From contig DGPZ01000135.1 in the NCBI GenBank assembly GCA_002390675.1, positions 1-9,963 on the forward strand: DNA of 9,963 nt, given 5' to 3'. Position 1 is the first letter of the stretch. Every line of letters begins with the position of its first letter. The position numbers and the translations under genes are program-made. The stretch comes from Deltaproteobacteria bacterium UBA4427 (GTDB lineage: Bacteria > Myxococcota_A > UBA9160 > UBA4427). The notes under the pieces were generated by a model, which ran no database searches, had not been told where the DNA came from, and worked only from the letters and a program-made list of their open reading frames with translations. Shown here piece by piece: positions 1-5,736 of the stretch.

Positions 1-518
1 TAGAGCATGAACTCTTGCACATCGACGGAGTTATCCGCGTGCTCGCCACCGTTCAGCACATTCATCATGGGTGCCGGAAGCAGGTTCGCATTATCGCCGC
101 CAATAAATTGATAGAGCGGCGTGCGAGAAGCATTGGCTGCCGCGTGCGCCGCAGCAAGAGAAATGCCTAACAAAGAATTTGCACCACAGCGCGATTTCGT
201 ATCCGTACCGTCAGCCTCGATCAGCTTATTGTCGAGCGCCGCCTGCTCTTCGAGGCCACCCAGACCCGAACCAACGACGGCTTCCGCCAATTCGCCGTTC
301 ACAAAATCGACCGCCTTGCGGACGCCTTTGCCTAAATAGCGAGAGCTGTCTCCATCACGGAGTTCGAGTGCTTCGCGCGCGCCCGTCGAAGCGCCCGAGG
401 GCACTGCGGCTCGACCGAGGGCGCCGTCCGAAGTCACGACTTCAACCTCTACCGTAGGGTTGCCGCGTGAATCCAGGATCTCTCGTCCGTGAACTCGTTC
501 CAGGCGAGTCTTCGCCAT
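1..518 (-). CDS. eno: Enolase, N-terminal part (partial, runs off left edge)
   Basis: Enolase interconverts 2-phosphoglycerate and phosphoenolpyruvate in glycolysis and gluconeogenesis, as a cytosolic Mg-dependent enzyme. The minus-strand reading begins MAKTRLERVHGREILDSRGN, the classic enolase start, followed by the mobile active-site loop VPSGASTGAREALELRDGD near residues 40-58, then GANSLLGISLA and PLYQFIGG. It ends at the window edge in NVLNGGEHADNSVDVQEFML, which holds the family's conserved His and Glu of the active site. About 172 of the usual 425-430 residues are present and no frame disruption is seen. The ATG at 518 is supported by GAGGAG at 528-533 (minus strand), 9 bases upstream. 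The gene lies 204 bp downstream of btuD on the same strand. Whether it has its own promoter is unclear, because I see no convincing -35/-10 pair. Identity is secure from sequence similarity remembered for the family. Confidence 0.97.
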   Translation of the reverse strand, partial: MAKTRLERVHGREILDSRGNPTVEVEVVTSDGALGRAAVPSGASTGAREALELRDGDSSRYLGKGVRKAVDFVNGELAEAVVGSGLGGLEEQAALDNKLIEADGTDTKSRCGANSLLGISLAAAHAAANASRTPLYQFIGGDNANLLPAPMMNVLNGGEHADNSVDVQEFML

Positions 519-551
519 CGCCGTCTACTCCTCAATTAAAGTCGATCGTTG

Positions 552-578
552 CCCGATCGGGGCCCCGACCCGGGTCGG
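552..578. repeat. Cluster of overlapping GC-rich palindromes between btuD and eno
   Basis: Within the 204-bp btuD-eno gap, three perfect palindromes overlap: CCCGATCGGG (552-561), TCGGGGCCCCGA (557-568) and CCGACCCGGGTCGG (565-578). The same gap has four CGATCG sites (543, 554, 697, 704) and a small hairpin AGGCC-AGTC-GGCCT (662-675). None is followed by a T-run on either strand, so this is not a canonical intrinsic terminator. It could be a regulator site upstream of eno, an RNA structure in the eno leader, or chance in GC-rich DNA. Nothing else recognisable lies in this gap apart from the eno ribosome binding site. Confidence 0.45.
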
Positions 579-722
579 AAGGCCGAGGTCGACGCGCAGT
601 ATGCGACCTGCAGATGGCAGGCTGGCAAAGGCCTCGGGCGCCGCAGTCTAGCAGGCCGTCGAGGCCAGTCGGCCTTCATCCGTGCATGCATCCGCCCGAT
701 CGCCGATCGCCGATAGAAAGTC

Positions 723-1508
723 TCAGTCGGTATCGGCGATCCGTGGCACGATGACCAGTTGGCCGTCGGGAGCGCTAAAGATCTCGGCCTCGATTTCGAA
801 GGCCCGGCGTAGGGTTTCAGGGGTCATCACCTCGCCTGGTCGGCCTTCGGCCACGATTCCCCCCTCGCCCAGCAGCACGATTCGGTCACACGTGCGGCAG
901 GCCAGAGAAAGATCGTGGGAAACCACGAGCGCGCCGCGGCCGCTTTTCGCAAAGGCACGGACCTCCCGCAGGACGTCCACCCTGTGCCGAAGATCGAGAA
1001 AAGCCGTCGGTTCATCGAGCAGAAGCAGGTCCGGCTCTTGGACGAGGGCCCGGGCAAAGAGCACCAGCTGTCTCTCGCCGCCGGAAAGCGTCGTGATTTC
1101 CCGATCCACGAGATCTCGGATCCCGAGGCGATCCAGCGCTTCCAGCGCCAAGGCTTGGTCGGCTTCGCTTTCGAGGCCGAGCAGTGGCTGGTGCGGTGCG
1201 CGTCCCATCAAAACGAGTTCGCCTACGCGAAACGGGAACGGCACGTGCAAGTCCTGGGGGACGAGGGCGATTCTGCGTGCGAGGGCGCGGCGCGTGAAGG
1301 TGTCTATGTCGACACCCTCGACTCGAACGAGCCCACTCGAAGGGAGCTGGATGGCCGAAGCAATCCGCATCAGCGTGGTCTTCCCAACACCGTTACGCCC
1401 GACCAAGCCCACGACCTCGCCGCGACTCACCTCGAACTCGATCCCCTCGAGCAAAATCCGCTCACCGACCGACGCACTCACACCCTTAAATTCGAGCAAG
1501 GCCGTCAT
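723..1508 (-). CDS. btuD: ABC transporter ATP-binding subunit, cobalamin/Fe-chelate uptake family
   Basis: This is the cytoplasmic ATPase that powers a type II ABC importer (BtuCD/FecCDE/FhuC family) and would bind the permease encoded just upstream. In 261 residues it shows, in order: Walker A GRNGVGKT (37-44), Q-loop Gln in LVPQD (about 85), the family-typical sequence GELVLMGRAPH (96-106), ABC signature LSGGERQ (141-147), Walker B LLLLDEP (161-167) with a D-loop, and the switch His in VVSHD (about 198). All catalytic motifs are intact and the length is normal. The ATG overlaps the stop codon of the permease gene as ATGA (1505-1508), which points to translational coupling in a btuF-btuC-btuD operon. 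The exact substrate cannot be read from the ATPase; cobalamin is favoured because of the partner binding protein, but heme or a siderophore is possible. Confidence 0.93.
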   Translation of the reverse strand: MTALLEFKGVSASVGERILLEGIEFEVSRGEVVGLVGRNGVGKTTLMRIASAIQLPSSGLVRVEGVDIDTFTRRALARRIALVPQDLHVPFPFRVGELVLMGRAPHQPLLGLESEADQALALEALDRLGIRDLVDREITTLSGGERQLVLFARALVQEPDLLLLDEPTAFLDLRHRVDVLREVRAFAKSGRGALVVSHDLSLACRTCDRIVLLGEGGIVAEGRPGEVMTPETLRRAFEIEAEIFSAPDGQLVIVPRIADTD

Positions 1509-2536
1509 GCGATCGGCCCCCGAGCTTGTGCGCGTCTGAGCAGGTAAATGAAGAGCGGTCCTCCAACGAGCGCCGTCACGGCGCCAACCGGCAGCTCTCG
1601 CCCATCAAGTGCCGTCCGCGCGAGGGTGTCCGAGAGCACGAGAAACCCGGCTCCCGTCAGAGCGGTCGCTGGAATCAAGAGCCTGTGGTCGCTTCCGATT
1701 ACGAGGCGCAGCGAATGCGGCACGATCAATCCCACGAATCCGATCAATCCGGAAACCGCGACCGCAGCACCGACCATGAGCGACGTGGCCACCAAGAGCC
1801 AGCGCCGATGCGCTTCCACAGGAACACCCAGCTGTGCCGCTGTCTCATCACCCAAAGCAAGCAGATTCAAGCTTCGCGAAAGAACGCAGGCCGTGGTGAG
1901 TCCGAGCAAAACGCTGGCCGCAACGATTCCCGCAGCATCGATTTCAACCGCAGATAGATGGCCTATCAACCAAAGGAAAATTCGTGAGCCGTCGAAGAAG
2001 CCTGCCAGCGACGCTAGGAATACGATCCCCGCCGAGGCGAACGCATTAAAGACAACGCCCGTAAGCAACAGGCTCGTGGAGGAACTTCGCCCGCGGCCGC
2101 CGCTTACCCAATAGAGCAGACCCGTAGCGATCAAACCGCCGACAAAAGCCGCGATCGGAACGGATTGTGTAGGCACCGCAAACACACTTCCGAGCGCGAG
2201 CACGGAGATGCCCGCAAGCGCTGCACCTCCGGATACGCCTAACACATAAGGATCGGCGAGGGGATTTCGCAAAAGAGCCTGAAAAACGGCTCCAGCACTC
2301 GCAAGGGCCCCGCCGACAAGGAGGCCCAGAATGACACGAGGTAGCCGGATGCGAAGCACGATATCCCGTACCGCTGGATCGAGGCTTTCACCCTCGCCAC
2401 CTAACAGAAGGTCTGCAACATCAGTAAAGCCAACTTCCGAGGGTCCTGTGGCCAACGCGAATATCGTAATCGCAAAGAGGATCACTGAGAGCGTTCCGAG
2501 CACCACAACCATTCTTCCGAGGGAGAGCCGTTTCAT
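1505..2536 (-). CDS. btuC: FecCD-family ABC transporter permease, cobalamin/Fe-chelate type
   Basis: This inner-membrane permease would form a homodimeric channel that passes cobalamin or a ferric chelate from the periplasmic binding protein to the cytoplasm. The 343-residue protein is of usual length and rich in hydrophobic segments typical of the roughly ten-helix BtuC fold. It starts with a membrane helix near residues 10-30 and carries the family signatures RLPRVILGLLVGGALASAGA (about 64-83) and FQALLRNPLADPYVLGVSGG (about 86-105). A later match is GLIGFVGLIVPHSLRLVIG, the region that contacts the ATPase. The ATG is well supported by GGGAGG at 2543-2548 (minus strand), 6 bases upstream, and overlaps the binding-protein stop codon as ATGA (2533-2536). 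The downstream ATPase gene is coupled in the same way. Family assignment is firm, substrate less so. Confidence 0.93.
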   Translation of the reverse strand: MKRLSLGRMVVVLGTLSVILFAITIFALATGPSEVGFTDVADLLLGGEGESLDPAVRDIVLRIRLPRVILGLLVGGALASAGAVFQALLRNPLADPYVLGVSGGAALAGISVLALGSVFAVPTQSVPIAAFVGGLIATGLLYWVSGGRGRSSSTSLLLTGVVFNAFASAGIVFLASLAGFFDGSRIFLWLIGHLSAVEIDAAGIVAASVLLGLTTACVLSRSLNLLALGDETAAQLGVPVEAHRRWLLVATSLMVGAAVAVSGLIGFVGLIVPHSLRLVIGSDHRLLIPATALTGAGFLVLSDTLARTALDGRELPVGAVTALVGGPLFIYLLRRAQARGPIA

Positions 2537-3660
2537 TCCGAACCTCCCGGTTCCGGACGTTCGTGATCACGATCCGTCAGGACAGACTCAGCGCTGTCGC
2601 GTTTGAGCGCCATCTCGATCGCTTCTTCTATCGACGCACCATGCACCAGCAGAGCCAGTTCCCGAAGCGCGCCGTCGAGATTAGGGCCGGGCATAGTGAT
2701 ACGCGCAGCATCGACGCCTACTACGCGATCGGCAGCGACTGCTGGGAGGCTCGGCCAACGAGACCAAAATTCCTTCGCTGCTTCCGCGCCCGGCGTCATA
2801 TCAAGTAAGAGTGAAGGACCCGTAGCAATCAACCACTCAATCGAGCCACGCGGATAGCCCGAGCCCAATTCACGCACGAGATTACGTGCTCCAACGACGT
2901 CGAGCATTTCGTCGAGAAAGGTCTCGCTGCCAACGAGGAACAGAGGCGACCGATCTACGATGGCCACGGTTCCAGGCGCCTCAAGGCCCCGTGTTGCCAC
3001 GAATACGGCACGGCGCGTTTCGCGAATCGCGGAGACGCGCTCGCTCGCCAGAGACTCCCGTCCGACCAGACGGCCGAGGCGCTCAATGTTTTCGAGAATT
3101 TGGTCCATGCGTTCGTTCGGATAAATTTCGACGCGGAGGCCGAGCCGTTCAAGGCGCTCCGCATGGGTCACTTGCTCAACCCCCGCCACGATCAGAACGC
3201 GATCGGGACGTAAAGCGACCACCGCTTCGAGGCTCGGGTCGAATAGACCGCCGACCCGAGGCAAATTGGACACCTCGGGCAGCGCCCGCGCAGAATAGTC
3301 GTCGACCCCCACGAGCATTTCTGTCGCTCCGAGTCGAACGAGAATTGCCGTGAGCGAGGGGTTCAGCGAGATCAAACGAAGTGAGGCTTCGGCCGGGGGA
3401 GTAGGTGAACCAATACTCTCAGCCTTTGCGGCATCCGGGCACGCTGAACCAAAGATGGCAAAAAGGGGGGTCAGGAGCAGACTCGCGAGCGCTATCGCGA
3501 GGGATACGCGAACGACCGGACGACCAGCGCCGAATGCCTTTTGCACTCGAAGCCCGGCCCCCGGTCGGTCATCTCTGATAGCTCTAAGTCTCATCGTCTC
3601 AATTCTGGGCTGCCGGAATGCCGCGTGGATTGTGCGATCGGTATCCGGCACCCATCCCAT
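2533..3660 (-). CDS. btuF: Cobalamin/Fe-chelate ABC transporter substrate-binding protein (BtuF-like)
   Basis: This is a periplasmic binding protein that would capture the ligand and deliver it to the permease. After an N-terminal extension there is a hydrophobic stretch (about residues 52-72, VSLAIALASLLLTPLFAIF) suited to a signal peptide, with a possible cleavage after AKA near residue 80. The mature part follows the BtuF pattern: LRLISLNPSLTAILVRLGA, then LVGVDDYS, then VGGLFDPSLEAVVALRPDRV, a long central helix, and a second lobe ending in an ELALLVHG helix. The tail is unusually charged (RDHERPEPGGSE). The start is uncertain. The ATG at 3660 has GAGG six bases upstream but gives a very long n-region; the ATG at 3594 gives a shorter signal but has a poor ribosome binding site. 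The Cys in FGSAC is not a good lipobox. No corrinoid-specific residue can be read, so other chelates remain possible. Confidence 0.87.
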   Translation of the reverse strand: MGWVPDTDRTIHAAFRQPRIETMRLRAIRDDRPGAGLRVQKAFGAGRPVVRVSLAIALASLLLTPLFAIFGSACPDAAKAESIGSPTPPAEASLRLISLNPSLTAILVRLGATEMLVGVDDYSARALPEVSNLPRVGGLFDPSLEAVVALRPDRVLIVAGVEQVTHAERLERLGLRVEIYPNERMDQILENIERLGRLVGRESLASERVSAIRETRRAVFVATRGLEAPGTVAIVDRSPLFLVGSETFLDEMLDVVGARNLVRELGSGYPRGSIEWLIATGPSLLLDMTPGAEAAKEFWSRWPSLPAVAADRVVGVDAARITMPGPNLDGALRELALLVHGASIEEAIEMALKRDSAESVLTDRDHERPEPGGSE

Positions 3661-3680
3661 CCTAGGCCTCGAGCCGGCTC

Positions 3681-3710
3681 ATCATAGTCTCAGTGGTGCG
3701 GCTTTGTCTG
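3681..3710 (-). promoter_or_regulatory. Possible sigma70-type promoter for the btuFCD operon
   Basis: On the minus strand, CAGACA (3710-3705) is followed after 18 bases by TATGAT (3686-3681), a five-of-six match to the -10 consensus. Transcription would start around 3674, leaving a leader of about 14 bases that contains the GAGG before the ATG at 3660. I see no B12-box-like sequence in the space available, so regulation by a cobalamin riboswitch is not supported here. Read by eye only; the -35 is weak. Confidence 0.35.
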
Positions 3711-3911
3711 GTCCGGATGGATCATCTTCGGACGAAGCTGATGGCGTGGATCGATAAAGAGGATGTCGAACGTATTCCCGCCGGATATCCGCTGGGGGGC
3801 AGGAGCGTCGGCACGCGGTTGAAGCCGAACCACAACGGGCAGATCGATGCCGCCGGCCACCGGGAGCTGCGTCCCGGTGGCCTTTGGGTCATGGACTTGG
3901 TGTGAACTCAA
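3690..3911 (-). CDS. Doubtful 73-aa ORF of unknown function
   Basis: I do not recognise this reading frame. It would start at TTG overlapping the comEA stop codon as TTGA (3908-3911) and end 29 bases before the btuF ATG. The product is proline-rich, has no membrane segment or signal peptide, and contains the stretch GGNTFDILFIDPRHQLRPKM. In its favour are the stop-start overlap, the same arrangement used between other genes here, and about two thirds G or C at third codon positions. Against it are the rare start codon, no ribosome binding site near the TTG, a strong 11-bp hairpin inside the frame, and an open frame of similar length on the opposite strand (3693-3905). It may be a small coupled gene, a decayed remnant, or simply non-coding spacer. 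Confidence 0.2.
   Translation of the reverse strand: MSSHQVHDPKATGTQLPVAGGIDLPVVVRLQPRADAPAPQRISGGNTFDILFIDPRHQLRPKMIHPDQTKPHH
3855..3882. terminator. Strong 11-bp hairpin downstream of comEA, possible terminator
   Basis: GGCCACCGGGA (3855-3865) and TCCCGGTGGCC (3872-3882) form a perfect 11-bp GC-rich stem with a six-base loop. It begins 26 bases beyond the comEA stop codon in the direction of comEA transcription. There is no T-run after it on the minus strand; on the plus strand it is followed only by TTT. It could end or stabilise the comEA transcript and separate it from btuFCD, but it is not a canonical intrinsic terminator. Confidence 0.45.
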
Positions 3912-4300
3912 TTGCGCGCGGTATTGCCAGTCTTTCCGACGTCGCTTTTACGCGACGCGTTGGCGACCTTCAGAAGTGGCCGCAGTTTCGCAGCCAGCTT
4001 CGGCCCAATCCCCCGAACATTCTCGAGTTCGTCGAGAGACCGGAAGCCACCGCGCTCCTCACGAATCGCCAAAATGGCGGCCGCCTTCGCTTCCCCGATT
4101 CCTGGCAGACCGACGAGCTGTTCCGCCGTTGCGCGGTTCAAGTCAAGCGGCTGCGTGCTGTCGGCGGCCTGAGCGCCAGACGAGACGAGAAACAAGCTCA
4201 GAAACAGAAATGCGAACGCGTTCCTGAATTGAACCGATAGGCCCTTCGTGTTCTTCTCAGCGGCTACTTTTTGTTGGTTGGACGTGGATTGCTTGAACAT
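3908..4300 (-). CDS. comEA: ComEA-family secreted helix-hairpin-helix DNA-binding protein
   Basis: ComEA-type proteins bind double-stranded DNA outside the cytoplasm, and in naturally transformable bacteria they help pull DNA into the periplasm. The 130-residue product has a basic start, a hydrophobic signal segment (about residues 26-42) and a likely signal peptidase site after AQA (about 46). A compact tandem helix-hairpin-helix domain follows: LDLNRATAEQLVGLPGIGEA (52-71) and the second hairpin VRGIGPKLAAKL (95-106). The remaining 20 residues are a basic, low-complexity tail. It lacks the N-terminal SLBB domain of the Bacillus protein and so resembles the short proteobacterial form. The ATG has GGGGAG upstream on the minus strand (4311-4316). 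No other competence gene such as comEC or a pilin lies in the window, so a role in DNA uptake is inferred from the family only; short secreted HhH proteins are not always competence factors. Confidence 0.87.
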   Translation of the reverse strand: MFKQSTSNQQKVAAEKNTKGLSVQFRNAFAFLFLSLFLVSSGAQAADSTQPLDLNRATAEQLVGLPGIGEAKAAAILAIREERGGFRSLDELENVRGIGPKLAAKLRPLLKVANASRKSDVGKTGNTARN

Positions 4301-4474
4301 GGAAATGTACTCCCCGGGACCTGGGGCAAAATTGGGGTGATGGATTCCGCTTGGCCCGCCGACCGATCGGCCGGTGAATTCTCGCGTATCCCATCTTTAA
4401 CTAATTCCGTCTGGCACAGACCACGGGGCTGCTCGGGTTTCGAACGCCTGGCATCAATTCAAGCCTCACTACGC

Positions 4475-4546
4475 CCGCTAGCCCTCGCGAGTCACGCCGC
4501 TTCTCACGAAGGCCGTCTCTCACGAGAAAGACGCGAGGTCTAGCGG
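4475..4546 (-). other. Structured inverted repeat at the 3' end of the polyprenyl synthase gene
   Basis: Two 15-base arms, 4475-4489 and 4532-4546, pair at 14 of 15 positions (minus-strand arms CCGCTAGACCTCGCG and CGCGAGGGCTAGCGG). The 42 bases between hold two short hairpins on the minus strand, TCTC-GTGA-GAGA and CTTC-GTGA-GAAG, each with a GTGA loop of the stable GNRA class; on the plus strand the loops would be TCAC, so the minus-strand RNA is the favoured form. The outer arm includes the stop codon of the upstream gene (4542-4540). There is no following T-run, so it is not an ordinary intrinsic terminator. It may be a 3'-UTR stability element, a REP-like repeat unit or a small structured RNA. 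Confidence 0.5.
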
Positions 4547-5604
4547 TCACGCAATACCGAGAACTTCGCCGAAGCACTCAGTGCCTCTTTCGCCGGACCG
4601 TCTGGGAAGGGTGCGATTGCTTCAAGCGCCTTCGCGACGTGCTCTTCGGCGCGGCGCTGGGTGTCTTCTAGGCCGCGATACGTCGCGATTAATTCTGAGA
4701 TGGGCCCGAACTCGAGTTCGGCGGCGCCCGCCGGCGCGGAACCGCCGTGCTCATCTGCCAATCGCGAAGCGCTCTTCAAAACGCTCGAGACATGATCCCG
4801 CTCAGCCGTCCGGCATCGCTTCAGTGTTAAAATCAAAGGCAGCGTAATCTTGCCTTCCCGCAGATCCGCGAAGGGCTGCTTACCCATCACCTCAAGCTCC
4901 GCGTCGTAGTCTAGGCAGTCGTCCTTCAACTGGAATGCGATTCCCAATTGGCGACCGTATTCGCAAATACGATTTCGCTCGGTCCGCGTGACCTCGCCTA
5001 GCAAGCATCCGATCTCGCAACAGGCGGAAAGAAGCGCCGCACTCTTGCGTTCGATTACGTCGTAGTAGTGCGTCTCGGTAATATCGACATCGAAGCTTCG
5101 TTCAAGCTGAAGAAGCTCGCCCTCCGCGAGCAAGCCGATCGTTCGCGAGTAGCTCTCGACGATCTCGAGATTGCCGTCCGCGATCAACATCGAAGAGGCG
5201 CGGGCGTAGAAAAAATCGCCTGCCAAGACAGCACGGCGATTGCCCCAGATAGCATTCGCCGAGGGCCGGCCGCGGCGATGCCCAGCGAGATCGACCACGT
5301 CATCGTGAACGAGCGTCGCGGTATGGAGAAGCTCGAGGGCGGCGGCGAGTTCGATCCTGCGCGGGCCCGTATATCCGACGAGTTCGGCAGCGAGCAGCAC
5401 CAGTGCCGGGCGCAATCGCTTGCCTCCGGAACTCAGGATGTGATCCCCGAGCTCGCCAATCACCTGAGCGCGCGCGTCGACAGTGTCCTTTAGCGCGACT
5501 TCGACGAGTTGCATCGGCGGAGCGATCCGCGCGAAGGCGCGGCCGAGGCTCTCTTCGAGGGAGGAGGCGGTTTCGTTTTGGTCGAATGCCTGGGGGCGTG
5601 ACAT
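4540..5604 (-). CDS. ispB: Trans-polyprenyl diphosphate synthase (octaprenyl/heptaprenyl type)
   Basis: This enzyme extends an allylic diphosphate with isopentenyl diphosphate to give the long all-trans chain used for quinone side chains. From the ATG at 5604 it has 354 residues: GGKRLRPALVLLAAEL (60-75), the first aspartate-rich motif DDVVD (101-105) in ELLHTATLVHDDVVDLAGHR, and the second motif DDCLD (228-232) in FQLKDDCLDYD, then DLREGKITLPLI. The residue five before the first motif is Ala; small side chains there go with long-chain products. GKQPFAD has Phe where relatives usually have Gly (GKxxGxD), a small oddity. The frame stays open up to 5691, but the added residues do not look like the family and would run over the predicted promoter, so 5604 was chosen; AAGG lies about 9 bases upstream. 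Exact chain length cannot be decided from the sequence. Confidence 0.92.
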   Translation of the reverse strand: MSRPQAFDQNETASSLEESLGRAFARIAPPMQLVEVALKDTVDARAQVIGELGDHILSSGGKRLRPALVLLAAELVGYTGPRRIELAAALELLHTATLVHDDVVDLAGHRRGRPSANAIWGNRRAVLAGDFFYARASSMLIADGNLEIVESYSRTIGLLAEGELLQLERSFDVDITETHYYDVIERKSAALLSACCEIGCLLGEVTRTERNRICEYGRQLGIAFQLKDDCLDYDAELEVMGKQPFADLREGKITLPLILTLKRCRTAERDHVSSVLKSASRLADEHGGSAPAGAAELEFGPISELIATYRGLEDTQRRAEEHVAKALEAIAPFPDGPAKEALSASAKFSVLRDR

Positions 5605-5611
5605 GACGACG

Positions 5612-5640
5612 ACCTTAGCCGCGACCCCATGAGGTGTCAA
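5612..5640 (-). promoter_or_regulatory. Predicted promoter of the polyprenyl synthase gene, possibly leaderless
   Basis: On the minus strand a consensus TTGACA (5640-5635) is followed after exactly 17 bases by TAAGGT (5617-5612), which keeps the important first, second and last bases of the -10 consensus. Only seven bases separate the -10 hexamer from the ATG at 5604, so transcription would begin at or next to the start codon. The AAGG inside the -10 could alternatively serve as a ribosome binding site if a promoter lies further upstream. Confidence 0.45.
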
Positions 5641-5702
5641 AGGTTGAAATATCCAAAAACGCTTCAAAAACAGTCGTTTACCGTGGTTCACGAAGGTTTA
5701 TG

Positions 5703-5724
5703 AAAAGGTGGATCGGGAGATCCA
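5703..5724 (-). terminator. Weak intrinsic terminator candidate after radA
   Basis: Just past the radA stop codon on the minus strand, TGGATC and GATCCA form a 6-bp stem around the loop TCCC, followed after CC by TTTT. The stem is short and the T-run brief, so termination would be partial at best. Position between radA and the separately promoted polyprenyl synthase gene fits a terminator. Confidence 0.35.
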
Positions 5725-5736
5725 AGCCAGACGCAA

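Noticed and set aside
535..540. TTTAAT (minus strand) as a -10 box for eno
   Set aside because: It would put the transcription start on the ribosome binding site, and there is no -35-like hexamer at suitable spacing.
682..1547. Long open frames on the plus strand opposite btuD
   Set aside because: They are antisense shadows in GC-rich DNA: Ser/Arg-rich products without domains, while the minus strand encodes a complete ABC ATPase.
3693..3905. 70-codon plus-strand ORF between btuF and comEA
   Set aside because: No recognisable family, no clear ribosome binding site, isolated on the opposite strand to all neighbours, and its last third contains the strong hairpin.
4430..4455. TTCGAAC flanked by GC-rich sequence, resembling a tRNA T-loop
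   Set aside because: The flanking 5-base arms do not pair and no acceptor or anticodon arm can be placed around it.
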